Position numbers and translations under genes: made by a program. The notes under the pieces were generated by a model. That model searched no databases. It was not told the origin of the DNA and saw only the letters and a list, made by a program, of their open reading frames with translations. Source: Spirosoma sp. SC4-14 (GTDB lineage: Bacteria > Bacteroidota > Bacteroidia > Cytophagales > Spirosomataceae). Taken from it: a stretch of DNA of 64,000 nt. Below are positions 1 through 8,678 of this stretch, one piece after another; position 1 is the first letter of the stretch, and each line of letters begins with the position of its first letter. The DNA is taken from the NCBI RefSeq assembly GCF_037201965.1, contig NZ_CP147518.1, forward strand, positions 7,247,001 to 7,311,000. Reading direction: 5' to 3'.

Positions 1-837
1 CAGATCAACAGAACCTAAATGATTACCAATTCGATTATCCTCAAACGAGGTCAGATTGCTGTCACTTGTATAATCATTACCTCGAGTGCCTAAAAATACA
101 TTAGGATAATAACGTAGGCTTGAAGGCAGCTTACCATCTACGGCAACGACAGGGCCCAATATTTTAGGATCGGCATAACCACCCCAGATAACCTGATGAT
201 TGAATCCGCCATAAAACCGAATTCGCCAGGATGGTTTACCTAGCCGCAGGTAGAAATATTTGTGGTGAAGGTACGACCCTTTTACAATTCGGTCTGAATT
301 TTCGAACCACCCATGAGCCAGCATTCCCATTACGGACACAACGCCTTTTGTAAATCCTATTGGGGTAAAGTTTGGCAGTCCAATTTGTATTTTAGGAATT
401 GGTAGCGCATTTCCCGACCAGGCATAGGCACCAGTAGTTAACAACGTATCGACCAGGCCAACTATTTCCTTTCGACGACCGGCGTATAATTCAAAGGCAC
501 CAATTCGGCCTTTCACATAGGCTTCTGTTAGTAATACCTGGCTTGTCTGGCCAGCATTAGCTACAACATTTACACCGTATCCCCAATCGCTTTTGGGTCG
601 ATGCCCCGTACTATCGGCAGCCCGATAGTCGGAATGTAGCGTTGCATTCAGTCGTAGAGAAGGCGCTTGTAATGGAACCGCCCCATATTGATTTGCACGT
701 AACCAGAAAGGCGTTTGCGATGACGCCCCCATACTTCCGACTTCTATTGAGTACTGATTAATTCGCTGACCGTAAGAAGGAAAATTACTAATCCATAAGA
801 ACCATACAGTACAACTACAAAAAATAGCGATTCTCAT
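1..837 (-). CDS. Wzi-like capsule assembly outer-membrane protein, C-terminus cut by window edge
   Basis: The minus-strand frame is open from an ATG at 835-837 to base 1 (279 codons), so the C-terminus lies outside. The N-terminus is a signal peptide (MRIAIFCSCTVWFLWIS). The mature part reads like the second Wzi-like protein at 2440-3969 block by block: a TPFWLRANQYG segment, an EAYVKGR segment, AYAWSGNALPIPKIQIGLP, TPIGFTKG, and an FYGGFNHQVIWGG segment. Wzi-family proteins are outer-membrane beta-barrels that help attach group 1 capsule or exopolysaccharide to the surface; that role is inferred from the family. It lies 41 bp downstream of the glycosyl-phosphotransferase gene and probably shares its transcript. 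Paralogy to 2440-3969 is seen directly. Confidence 0.85.
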   Translation of the reverse strand, partial: MRIAIFCSCTVWFLWISNFPSYGQRINQYSIEVGSMGASSQTPFWLRANQYGAVPLQAPSLRLNATLHSDYRAADSTGHRPKSDWGYGVNVVANAGQTSQVLLTEAYVKGRIGAFELYAGRRKEIVGLVDTLLTTGAYAWSGNALPIPKIQIGLPNFTPIGFTKGVVSVMGMLAHGWFENSDRIVKGSYLHHKYFYLRLGKPSWRIRFYGGFNHQVIWGGYADPKILGPVVAVDGKLPSSLRYYPNVFLGTRGNDYTSDSNLTSFEDNRIGNHLGSVDL

Positions 838-878
838 AGATTAAGAAACAGATAAGCCACTGGCAGGCATCGGTACGG

Positions 879-2258
879 CTATTTGCCACGGCCTTGAACC
901 ATCACCCGAACCGTTTGAGCAATGATCCACATATCGAACAGGAATGATCTGCGTTCGGGATAGATCAGGTCATACCGCAACCGCTGCACCATCTCTTCGA
1001 TACTGGAGGCATAACCAAACTTAATCTGCCCGATTGAGGTAATTCCTGGTTTTACTTTGAGTAAGCTTTTATATTCTGGAGCAACTTCAACAATCTGGTC
1101 GATAAAAAACTGTCGCTCGGGTCGCGGCCCAACCACAGACATCTCCCCTCTGAGCACATTATAGAACTGAGGAAGCTCGTCCAGACGCGTCTGTCGCATA
1201 AAGCGTCCCCAGGGTGTAATCCGTTGATCCTGGTCGCCTGCCGACAACACAGGCCCCCCCTGCTCAGCGTTGACATACATACTCCGAAACTTATAAATCA
1301 GGAAAGGTTTTCCATCTCGCCCAACTCGCTCCTGCGCGTAGAAGATGGGGCCTTTGGAGCTTAACCGCGTCATCAAAGCAACCAATAGAAAAAATGGTGC
1401 TCCCACCGTCAATATACCAACAGAAAAAGCAATATCGAATCCTCGCTTCAGCGTATTGATCCGAAAATCGGCCAGCATCTGCGAAGACAAATTCAACACT
1501 GGCAAAAAATCGTGGTATTCGACAGAAGCCCCACGAGCCAGAAAGCCCCTAAAGTCAACAAGTAATTTTACCTGATAATCAACATCTTCTGCATCATCAA
1601 CAATGCGTTTCAACCGCTTATTATCAATGTATGGCATACAGCAATAAACACAATCGATTTGGTTTAGACGAACATACTCCAGTAGTTCATCGTAAGTCCC
1701 TCTGAGCAAACCAGCCGTTTCATCAGCAGGTTCATCGAAGTACCCATAAAAATGAAATCCCATTTCTGGATGGGCATCGTAAAAACCTCGGATGGTAGTT
1801 GCTAATTTACCGTACCCTACTACAATATAACGTCGATTATTATACCCCCTGGCTCGGTATTCCTTCAAAAAAACCAACCCACCAATCCGAAAAGCAATAC
1901 CCAGCATGGCGAACAAACCATAGGTGAATGCCAGATGCTCCCTGGAATAATAATAGCCTTTGACTGCTACCCAGTAAATAGCGATTACAGCTACATGGAA
2001 AGCCATCAGCACCAACAACTTTTTGATTAAATGGTCTGCTTTAAAAAGCTGGCGAGGGAATATATAAGGCTTAAATAATAAAATCTCGGCTAACCACACC
2101 AGGTTAAAAACCCACCATAATGTTGCATAAGGTGGCTGAAAAACTGGGTCTATTGAGCCAAACTTGATTCCATAAGCACCCACAAAAGCCATGTTTAAGC
2201 TCAGGAAATCGACAAAAACATGGAGCGGGAACAACAATATGGAATAACGATGCCTCAT
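879..2258 (-). CDS. Undecaprenyl-phosphate glycosyl-1-phosphate transferase (WcaJ/WbaP type)
   Basis: 459 residues with the usual long-form layout. Four membrane segments lie within roughly residues 5-130, a Rossmann-like soluble domain (RRYIVVGYGKLATT, about 143) follows, then a fifth hydrophobic hairpin (273-298) and the C-terminal bacterial sugar transferase domain. In that domain are KFRSM (about 323), RLDELPQFYNVLRG (358-371; the Asp-Glu pair is catalytic in this family) and VVGPRPE (375-381). The enzyme loads the first sugar phosphate onto undecaprenyl phosphate and starts the repeat unit. It sits between two Wzi-like genes at the distal end of the locus. The sugar (glucose or galactose) cannot be told from sequence. 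Confidence 0.93.
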   Translation of the reverse strand: MRHRYSILLFPLHVFVDFLSLNMAFVGAYGIKFGSIDPVFQPPYATLWWVFNLVWLAEILLFKPYIFPRQLFKADHLIKKLLVLMAFHVAVIAIYWVAVKGYYYSREHLAFTYGLFAMLGIAFRIGGLVFLKEYRARGYNNRRYIVVGYGKLATTIRGFYDAHPEMGFHFYGYFDEPADETAGLLRGTYDELLEYVRLNQIDCVYCCMPYIDNKRLKRIVDDAEDVDYQVKLLVDFRGFLARGASVEYHDFLPVLNLSSQMLADFRINTLKRGFDIAFSVGILTVGAPFFLLVALMTRLSSKGPIFYAQERVGRDGKPFLIYKFRSMYVNAEQGGPVLSAGDQDQRITPWGRFMRQTRLDELPQFYNVLRGEMSVVGPRPERQFFIDQIVEVAPEYKSLLKVKPGITSIGQIKFGYASSIEEMVQRLRYDLIYPERRSFLFDMWIIAQTVRVMVQGRGK

Positions 2259-2352
2259 ATTTAATTGATTTACCGTGCAACTTTCCTGGTATGTAGATAC
2301 ACATTAACAGGGCTAAGATAATGCCAGAAGCCGTTGGCACTTCTTAAAATTA

Positions 2353-2374
2353 TCCTACGGTTTATAGTAAACGG
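2353..2374. repeat. Copy of a dispersed TACGGTTTATAGT motif in a 181 bp gap
   Basis: The gap 2259-2439 between the phosphotransferase and Wzi-like genes contains CTACGGTTTATAGTAAACGG. Almost the same string, TTACGGTTTATAGTTTACGA, lies at about 43946 in the GMC/gluconate-dehydrogenase gap, where it forms one arm of a hairpin. The copy here contains the short inverted repeat GTTTA-tag-TAAAC. Another small hairpin, TGCCA...TGGCA, lies at about 2321-2338. No promoter consensus was recognised in the gap. It is possibly a REP-like intergenic repeat. Confidence 0.45.
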
Positions 2375-2439
2375 CTGCAATGTAATAATTTTTATCCAAT
2401 TTATAAATATGTGTCGACAAAATCTATAGCCAGAAACGG

Positions 2440-3969
2440 TTAATGTGATGTCCAGTTTTTCTTTAAGCTGATATAGCCACCTATATTATTCTGATATAAA
2501 GTACCATTATCGACAGCGGCACTTCCCGAAAACAAAATCCCACCCAGAATGTCTAACGGAGCCACGATACTGGCATATCCCGAAAACTGATTCCGAATAG
2601 GTTGATACGGATAATCGTAAGTGCCCAGGTTCCGGCTAAAAGACAGCTTTAGCTGATAAGCAATTGGTCCCGCAAATAAAGAGCTTCTTACCGGTAGATT
2701 TCCGGCCAATCCTGTGTGAAACACATATACCCGGTTATTTCGTGTAAAGGTTCCATAAGGGTATTGGTCCTGTGGTCCCAACGCAGGGGGAATAAACGGA
2801 GTACCAATTGTATGCTGACGGTAGGCCCAGCCATCCCGATACTGCTGATGATTGAAATAATCATCTTTACCTCGTTTATCAGGATTATCAATAATAAATT
2901 CAGGTCCTCCCTGACTAGTTGTGTTCAAGAATTCAAACAAAATATCGCGAACAACCGCGTTTGGGTCATTCCGTCGAATACGAATTCCGTTTAAGCCATC
3001 CGCAATATTAATGAGATAAAACAATGAGCCATCTTCATACAGATTCTGTCGATATATATATAAGGTATGACGGACCAGATCGATCTCAGTGGCAAAGTCA
3101 ATAGACCCCAAATGATTACCAACCCGATTCGTCAAATCAAAATAGGTATACTGCTGTGTGTCAGTACGTCCTTTATTTATTGTTGAGACGACGTAGAAGT
3201 AATTTACCAATCCAGTAGGCAATTTTCCCCCATTAGGAATAACCCCTGGAATACCGGTTGTATCGGTAGCATGTCCTCCCCATACGGCCTGGTGATTAAG
3301 CCCGCCATAAACTCGGACAACATCGCGTTCTCGCCCAAAACGGAGGTAAAGCGATTTCTGGTGTAACATCGTATTTTGGATATATCCGTTAGCATCCAGA
3401 TACCCATGGGCAAATGTACCCTGAACAGCCACCCAGCCTTTTGTAAAGCCGATTGGAGTGAAGACCGGAATAGAAATCTGTATTTTGGGAACAGGCATTG
3501 CATTCCCTGACCAGGCATACGACCCGGTCGATAACGTTGAATCGGCCAGCCCGAACTTCTCTCGTTGTCGCCCCACATACAGTTCCCAGATACCCCGGCG
3601 AACTTTAACATAAGCCTCTGGCAATAAGACATTATGTTCGTATGAAAGTAGATTTTTAGAGGTATTGACAACTACATTTACGCCATAGCCGACATCATAT
3701 TTCGAATCCTTCCATTTCCCTGTACTATGACGTGTTGAATCGTAACTACTGTAGATACCCGCTCTGAAGGTAGAAACTGGCGACTGATTTGGAACAATAC
3801 CATATTGATTCGATCTAAGCCAAAATGGAGTTTCTGTCGAAGAAGAAAAATAAGTACCAGCCTCTACGCTATAGAGATCTGGCCTATGAATTGATTGAGC
3901 CCATAACCTAATCAAACCAAAAGCATTAATAACAATAAATGAACAGAGTAGCTTAAAAGAAAAAGACAT
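2440..3969 (-). CDS. Wzi-like capsule assembly outer-membrane protein
   Basis: 509 residues beginning with a signal peptide (MSFSFKLLCSFIVINAFGLIRLWAQS). The body shows alternating hydrophobic/aromatic beta strands typical of a porin-like barrel, with EAYVKVRRGIWELYVGRQRE (about 125-145), AYAWSGNAMPVPKIQIS, TPIGFTKGWVAVQGTFAHG and a C-terminal strand GGYISLKKNW. The nearby partial protein at 1-837 is a clear paralog. Wzi-family barrels in the outer membrane hold or organise secreted capsular polysaccharide. It follows the GT4 gene at 4022 by 52 bp on the same strand. Function is assigned by family only; the polysaccharide bound is unknown. Confidence 0.85.
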   Translation of the reverse strand: MSFSFKLLCSFIVINAFGLIRLWAQSIHRPDLYSVEAGTYFSSSTETPFWLRSNQYGIVPNQSPVSTFRAGIYSSYDSTRHSTGKWKDSKYDVGYGVNVVVNTSKNLLSYEHNVLLPEAYVKVRRGIWELYVGRQREKFGLADSTLSTGSYAWSGNAMPVPKIQISIPVFTPIGFTKGWVAVQGTFAHGYLDANGYIQNTMLHQKSLYLRFGRERDVVRVYGGLNHQAVWGGHATDTTGIPGVIPNGGKLPTGLVNYFYVVSTINKGRTDTQQYTYFDLTNRVGNHLGSIDFATEIDLVRHTLYIYRQNLYEDGSLFYLINIADGLNGIRIRRNDPNAVVRDILFEFLNTTSQGGPEFIIDNPDKRGKDDYFNHQQYRDGWAYRQHTIGTPFIPPALGPQDQYPYGTFTRNNRVYVFHTGLAGNLPVRSSLFAGPIAYQLKLSFSRNLGTYDYPYQPIRNQFSGYASIVAPLDILGGILFSGSAAVDNGTLYQNNIGGYISLKKNWTSH

Positions 3970-4021
3970 TGATGAGGTTAGTAGAGGTCTGAAAGCGCTT
4001 ACAATAATAATAGCTACTAAC

Positions 4022-5170
4022 CTATTTTATTGTAAGTGCCTCAGCTTTTCGATGCTGAGTATATTTTTCTATTACAAATTCTCTAATACTCTCAATAAAC
4101 TTTGCTTCATCAAATGACTGCGCATGTATGCGAATAAAAGCTGAATCAAATTGATCCTCAATTGCTTCGAATCGTTTAACAGCAGCTATCAAATCATCTG
4201 TTGTCTGTTTTTCAAAAAAGATAGCTGTTGCTTTTGAGGGATTATCTTTTACGGGAATTTGTGTTGCCAACACCCCTCCCGTACCATAAGCAATAACGGG
4301 TCGACCGGCCGCATTGGCTTCTAAAGGAGTGATACCATAATCCTCATGTTGCGGAAAAATGAATGCCCGGCAATTGGAATACACATCGGCTAATTCCTGA
4401 GCGGATAAGCCACTCATAAACAGTACATTACTTTTAGCTCGTGCCTTAATTTCATCGGCCTGAAGCCCCTTACCTACAATTACTAACGGATAACCTAATT
4501 CATTAAAAGCGTCTATAACCAAATCTACTTTTTTGTAATACTCCAATCTGGAAACCACCAGAAAATAGTCCTTAGGCTTATCTGTCACATAGAAATTATT
4601 AACATTTACCGGAGGGTTAATAATCTGTATATCTTTTTTTAAGTGATACGACGTCTTTAATCGTTCTTTTGTTTCTTCCGTCATCGCTACAAAGAAATCA
4701 GGCCGTTGAGCAGCCTTAAAATCTATTATACGTAGCCTCTTCACAACGAAATCGAAAAGTTTACGGCGCAAGCCAGTCGAATTAGCGTATTGAGCATAGG
4801 AAGTAGGATCCCAGGCCAGTCGAAAAGGTGTAAAGCTATAACTAATAACCAGAGCATCTGGATTCAGCTTTACGTACTTTGCACAATGTGTACCCGACAT
4901 GAGTACAACATCATACTCCGTTAAATCATGTGATTGCATCGCCCATACACCAAATGGAAAAAAAAGCTTTTTCATGGTATCGTCCGTTTTTGCAATGTAT
5001 TGCAACCACGTTGTATGTATATCACAAGTCTGAAACTCTGGAAACGTCAATCCAGGCTGATAACACTGAGTATAAATTGGTGCGTCTGGAAATGCTTTAT
5101 GGAAACAAAGAGCAACTTGTTCACCACCGGCTCTACACATTAGCCCATCCTGCACTAAAGCGATTTTCAT
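4022..5170 (-). CDS. GT4-family glycosyltransferase (WbaZ-like)
   Basis: 382 residues from the ATG at 5168-5170 (MKIALVQDGL). An upstream in-frame ATG at 5200 would add ten residues that do not fit the family start, so the internal ATG was chosen. The N-terminal Rossmann half has RAGGEQVALCFHKAFPDAPI; the C-terminal half has the nucleotide-sugar site, with LVVSRLEYYKKVDLVIDAF, PLVIVGKG, and the retaining GT4 E-x7-E motif in EDYGITPLEANAAGRPVIAY. The enzyme is cytoplasmic or peripheral and would transfer a sugar from a nucleotide donor to the lipid-linked repeat unit. Resemblance to mannosyltransferases of the WbaZ group fits the GDP-mannose dehydratase in the locus, but the donor is inference. 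Confidence 0.88.
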   Translation of the reverse strand: MKIALVQDGLMCRAGGEQVALCFHKAFPDAPIYTQCYQPGLTFPEFQTCDIHTTWLQYIAKTDDTMKKLFFPFGVWAMQSHDLTEYDVVLMSGTHCAKYVKLNPDALVISYSFTPFRLAWDPTSYAQYANSTGLRRKLFDFVVKRLRIIDFKAAQRPDFFVAMTEETKERLKTSYHLKKDIQIINPPVNVNNFYVTDKPKDYFLVVSRLEYYKKVDLVIDAFNELGYPLVIVGKGLQADEIKARAKSNVLFMSGLSAQELADVYSNCRAFIFPQHEDYGITPLEANAAGRPVIAYGTGGVLATQIPVKDNPSKATAIFFEKQTTDDLIAAVKRFEAIEDQFDSAFIRIHAQSFDEAKFIESIREFVIEKYTQHRKAEALTIK

Positions 5171-5220
5171 GATAATTTTTGCTGAGATAAACAGCAACAA
5201 AATTAAGGAAGCCTCCTTAT

Positions 5221-5260
5221 AAACATTAAAGGGTTCGCAATTGCGAACCCTTTAATGTTT
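5221..5260 (-). terminator. Perfect 40 bp palindrome, probable terminator
   Basis: Two perfect 20 bp arms meet at 5240/5241: AAACATTAAAGGGTTCGCAA and its exact complement. The hairpin overlaps the stop codon of the type A sorting-domain gene (stop at 5259-5261) and lies 50 bp before the GT4 start at 5170. On the minus strand it would end or attenuate transcription between the secreted-protein pair and the GT4 gene. A T-run occurs only on the plus-strand side, so termination efficiency on the minus strand is uncertain. Confidence 0.6.
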
Positions 5261-5783
5261 ATTTTTTTATGACACGGCTACTAATCTGCTTTCGTTCAGT
5301 TGTTAGAACAGGCATATAGATGCCGGATGACTGGTTCTCAGCTTTCCATTCTAAAGTATGTCTACCAGCCTCTTGCTGGCTACTTTCTAATAAGCGTTCA
5401 ATAACCTGCCCTTTAGCATCAATGACATACAGATTGATTTTTCCTGATTCTGGAAGTACAAAATCAATTGTCGTTGACCGATCAAATGGATTCGGATAAG
5501 CCGTTAGTTGTAAATCAGTTGTCGACTCTGTTCGAATATGAGCAACAAAAACAGCGCCAGCCTTTGCCTGAAATCCTGGCAAAAGTTCAACAGATCGCCC
5601 GGCCCGGTATTCAACATTACTTTTAGGAGAAACAATACTAACCGCTTCTATTTTCTCAATAGCCTTTTCAACATACACCTGATTAGGTTCGTAGTTGATC
5701 TTGATATAACGCTGTTTATCAACTTCCTGAGCAAAAGAAGTAATAGCAAGCATACAGATAAAGATACTCAGTAAATAGCGCAT
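5259..5783 (-). CDS. Secreted protein with coat-hanger stack and T9SS type A sorting domain
   Basis: 174 residues from the ATG at 5781-5783 (MRYLLSIFICMLAITSFAQ, a clear signal peptide); the longer reading from 5837 overlaps the upstream gene and is unlikely. Residues about 45-85 (AVSIVSPKSNVEYRAGRSVELLPGFQAKAGAVFVAHI) match the three-coathanger stack found before type IX sorting domains. The C-terminal about 75 residues are a Por/type A sorting domain: YPNPFDRSTTIDFVLPESG, NLYVIDAKGQ, GIYMPVLTTERKQISSRVIKK. The protein should cross the outer membrane by type IX secretion. It starts 1 bp after the stop of the repeat protein at 5785, so the two are probably translated together. There is no catalytic domain. 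Confidence 0.8.
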   Translation of the reverse strand: MRYLLSIFICMLAITSFAQEVDKQRYIKINYEPNQVYVEKAIEKIEAVSIVSPKSNVEYRAGRSVELLPGFQAKAGAVFVAHIRTESTTDLQLTAYPNPFDRSTTIDFVLPESGKINLYVIDAKGQVIERLLESSQQEAGRHTLEWKAENQSSGIYMPVLTTERKQISSRVIKK

Positions 5784-5784
5784 A

Positions 5785-7623
5785 TTAGTTTCGGTTTGAG
5801 CGTCGTAAAGCCTTAATCTGCTTCTCCATCTGTTCACTTTTACGTTTCAGCGTTTCATTTTCTTTTTTCAGCTGAATCATATATAACGTCAGCTCTTCTA
5901 CCTTTTCAAGCAATTTTGCCTCCATTTTACCGACGTCAACTCCTTCTTTTACTACCTGTTCAGCAGATGGCACTCCCGGTAGGTGTTGGTTTTGTTTTAC
6001 ATATGTCTCAACCTCAGACAAGCTCTTCAGTTTATAACCAGATTCAAAAACTTTGTCTGACCAATCATCTGTTGTTTTAACAGCAACCTTAACTTTCTCC
6101 GTCAAAATACCATCAGCAACATATAACCGGTAACCTACTGGCGTCTGTTGAATACCCGATCCAATAATTACGCCACCACCGTTTGTATTTTGCAGATTAT
6201 CACCATCTTGCGTCCACAGTTCATCTGCCGATGTTCGCGCGCCACTACCTGTAGTGCTCCCTAGTACGACATCGCCTTGCGCATTCACGGTCAAAAACTT
6301 TGTCTGGCTTAATAAAGTCGCCGTATTTGTACTCTTCAGGTTAGTGAAACGCAGCCCACTGTTTCCATCCGTACCCTGAGTAATTTCTAACTTAGCGTTA
6401 GGAGCAGTATTCCCAATACCTACATTAGCATTGTTACCTAAAATTAAACTATTACTGGCCGTAACTTGGGTATTAGCACCAATAGCAGTGGCATTCGTCA
6501 AGTTGTTATTAGCAGATGATACTCCTGCACTCCTACCAATAAACGTATTAAAAGTTCCACTCACATTTTGAACACCCGCTTCTCTACCTATAGCAACATT
6601 ATCGGTAGCATTAGTCCCATAAAACCCTGCATCCTGACCTATATAAGTATTACTTGAACCACTCTGATTTCGATTCCCTGCACCACTACCAATAAAAGCA
6701 TTATTTCCTCCTGACTGGTTAAAATACCCTGTCAAGTTACCCAAAAACATATTATAATTACCGCTTATATTATTAAAGCCTGCTAGATTACCTAAAAATA
6801 AGTTTTGCGTCCCATTTATATTATGATAACCCGTTTGAAAGCCAATAAATGTATTACTACCCCCTGTAGTGTTACTTATTCCAGACTCTAAACCTAAAAA
6901 CACATTACTTGCCCCCGTATTATCTCTGCCGGCCCTAGAACCAATAAATATGTTACCATTTGTTGATGTACTACTGGCACCTGCTTGTTGGCCTATAAAA
7001 ACATTATCTCCACCTGATGAATTTGATGTACCTGCTTTATAACCAAGAAACACGTTTCCAGAACCAGAAGTATTAGAACTGCCAGTAAGAGACCCCATAA
7101 AAGTGTTACTATTTCCTAGCGTATTAGCTTGGCCAGCATCAGCCCCTAAAAAACTATTGTCATTACCCTGAGTGTTACCGTAGCCTGCACCTGCCCCAAA
7201 AAAAGAATTATTTGCTCCTGTGCTATTGTATCTACCAGCATTATAACCACTATAATTATTATTATAACCTGTTGTATTACTATAACCAGAATAGCCACCT
7301 ATAAATGTATTCCCATTTCCAGAAGTGTTATTATAACCTGCACTATATCCGAAGAAAGCATTCCCCTGCCCGGATGTATTTTGCCCTCCCGCTTGCGCCC
7401 CTACAAACGCGTTTTGAGTGCCAGCCATATTTAAAGATCCAGCTCCCCGCCCTATCATTAGGTTACTAGCTCCACTCATATTAAGATTACCAGCTCCAAC
7501 CCCAACTAATGTGTTATCAGAACCTGGTGTAACAGATATGGGGGTCGTCGAAACGTAATTACTCTGAGCCAAACAAGTAATGCCCCCTCCCAAAAAAAAC
7601 AGACAAGTAAATAATGCTCTCAT
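5785..7623 (-). CDS. Secreted repeat protein with tail-fibre-like C-terminal coiled-coil domain
   Basis: 612 residues from the ATG at 7621-7623 (MRALFTCLFFLGGGITCLAQ signal peptide); ATGs at 7635 and 7653 are alternatives. Residues about 40-380 are more than 20 imperfect units of 14-17 residues with core N-x-[FI]-[IL]-G-x-x-[AST]-G, for example NTFIGGYSGYSNTTGY, resembling the YadA-head/left-handed beta-roll pattern of trimeric surface fibres. After a linker comes a domain often seen at the C-terminus of Bacteroidota tail-fibre-like proteins (WSDKVFESGYKLKSLSEV, QHLPGVPSAEQVVKEGVDVGKMEAKLLEKVEELTLY), ending in a Lys/Glu-rich coiled coil. A trimeric adhesin or matrix fibre is the likely role; this is inference. 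It lies inside the polysaccharide locus. Confidence 0.8.
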   Translation of the reverse strand: MRALFTCLFFLGGGITCLAQSNYVSTTPISVTPGSDNTLVGVGAGNLNMSGASNLMIGRGAGSLNMAGTQNAFVGAQAGGQNTSGQGNAFFGYSAGYNNTSGNGNTFIGGYSGYSNTTGYNNNYSGYNAGRYNSTGANNSFFGAGAGYGNTQGNDNSFLGADAGQANTLGNSNTFMGSLTGSSNTSGSGNVFLGYKAGTSNSSGGDNVFIGQQAGASSTSTNGNIFIGSRAGRDNTGASNVFLGLESGISNTTGGSNTFIGFQTGYHNINGTQNLFLGNLAGFNNISGNYNMFLGNLTGYFNQSGGNNAFIGSGAGNRNQSGSSNTYIGQDAGFYGTNATDNVAIGREAGVQNVSGTFNTFIGRSAGVSSANNNLTNATAIGANTQVTASNSLILGNNANVGIGNTAPNAKLEITQGTDGNSGLRFTNLKSTNTATLLSQTKFLTVNAQGDVVLGSTTGSGARTSADELWTQDGDNLQNTNGGGVIIGSGIQQTPVGYRLYVADGILTEKVKVAVKTTDDWSDKVFESGYKLKSLSEVETYVKQNQHLPGVPSAEQVVKEGVDVGKMEAKLLEKVEELTLYMIQLKKENETLKRKSEQMEKQIKALRRSNRN

Positions 7624-8089
7624 TTTAAATATCATTTTAAATTCTAAGTACATTTATAGTAACTGGTTAGAGAACCTTTCCATATTGAGTTTATCCTTAC
7701 ATAAACCGGCTAAATATAAAAGGTTATCAAATTATATCAAACAAATTGAGCTAGCTGAATACTAAATAAGTAAATGTGAGGTCCTCCCAATTACTGTATC
7801 GCTCAAAGATTGAGGATCGGACGTTCATTTGTTCTTCTTTCGAGGCCTTTTCCGGCGTCAGTCCGCCGAGCGAACTGTGAGGTCGAAATGAATTATACTC
7901 CTGACGCCAATACTCAATTTTTTCGCGAGCATCTTCTAACGACAAGAATCAATGGGCGTTCAAACACTCGTCCCGAAAACTTCCATTGAATGATTCAATA
8001 AACGGATTATCAGTGGGTTTCCCAGGTCGTGAAAAGTCTAGGTTTACTCCATTGTCATAGGCATCTAGGTCCAATGCTTTCGAAATAAA

Positions 8090-8105
8090 CCGCTACGGCG
8101 GACCG
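8090..8105 (-). repeat. 16 bp GC-rich insert, copy 1 (in IS3 DNGSE|F motif)
   Basis: The coding strand reads CGGTCCGCCGTAGCGG between GAA (Glu of DNGSE) and TTTATTTCG (Phe-Ile-Ser). Without it the frame reads IQVDNGSEFISKALDL, the standard IS3 pattern. It is identical to copy 2 at 8305-8320. It can fold as CGG-TCCG-CCG, a 3 bp stem with a UNCG-type loop. Confidence 0.85.
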
Positions 8106-8304
8106 TTCACTGCCATTGTCTACCTGGATACGGCCTGGTATCGATAAATTTACCACTTTTAATTGATTCATCACAGCTACTACATCTTCGCCTTTCAACG
8201 ACTGTCCGACATGAATGGCTACGCATTGGCGGCTATAGGTATCGACTACAGTTAAGGCCCGAATTTTTCGCCCATCGAAGAGCTGATCTGCCACGAAGTC
8301 CAGG

Positions 8305-8320
8305 CCGCTACGGCGGACCG
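8305..8320 (-). repeat. 16 bp GC-rich insert, copy 2 (in IS3 CW..D motif)
   Basis: The coding strand reads CGGTCCGCCGTAGCGG between CAGTGCTGGAA and CCTGGACTTC. Removing it gives QCWNLDFVADQLFDG, matching the spacing of the conserved IS3 CWxxDF motif around the first catalytic Asp. The identity to 8090-8105 extends 3 bp further on one flank (GAA on the coding strand). Confidence 0.85.
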
Positions 8321-8678
8321 TTCCAGCACTGATGAATACTGGAGAGCTCAGGTCAATCCATTCGATGAGCAGCCGAGCGCTTACACCTAGGCCGCTTACT
8401 CCGTAGATTAAGGCTTTCTAAGCGATATAAGCGGTGTACTCGTTTATGGTTGTCGCGCCAGCCTTCCCGCCTAAGCAGGGTAAAAATACGTTGGCAACCA
8501 TATCGGACACGTGTTTCAGCGATCTCTCGAATACGTTTTCTCAGCACAGAATCATCTCGACGATGCGCTTTATAGAACCAGGTTGAGCGTCGTAACAGAA
8601 GCACGGCACAGGCTCGGCGCTGCGAGATCCGATAATCATTCATTAGACTTTTGGCCAACGCTCGCTTTTGGATTGGCC

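Noticed and set aside
5785..7620. Regularly spaced repeats that could look like a CRISPR array
   Set aside because: The period is about 42-51 bp, but units vary in sequence, have no unique spacers, and code in frame for the N-x-[FI]-G repeats of a secreted protein.
7859..7870. Fourth 16 bp insert-like string (GTCCGCCGAGCG) in IS3 orfB
   Set aside because: It encodes the normal HSSLGGLTP motif in frame and does not interrupt the gene, so the similarity is probably chance.
8090..8320. Translational bypassing across the 16 bp inserts as the preferred explanation
   Set aside because: The hairpin with a UNCG loop recalls known bypass signals, but matching take-off and landing codons are not consistent at the three sites and additional stop codons lie in the same genes.
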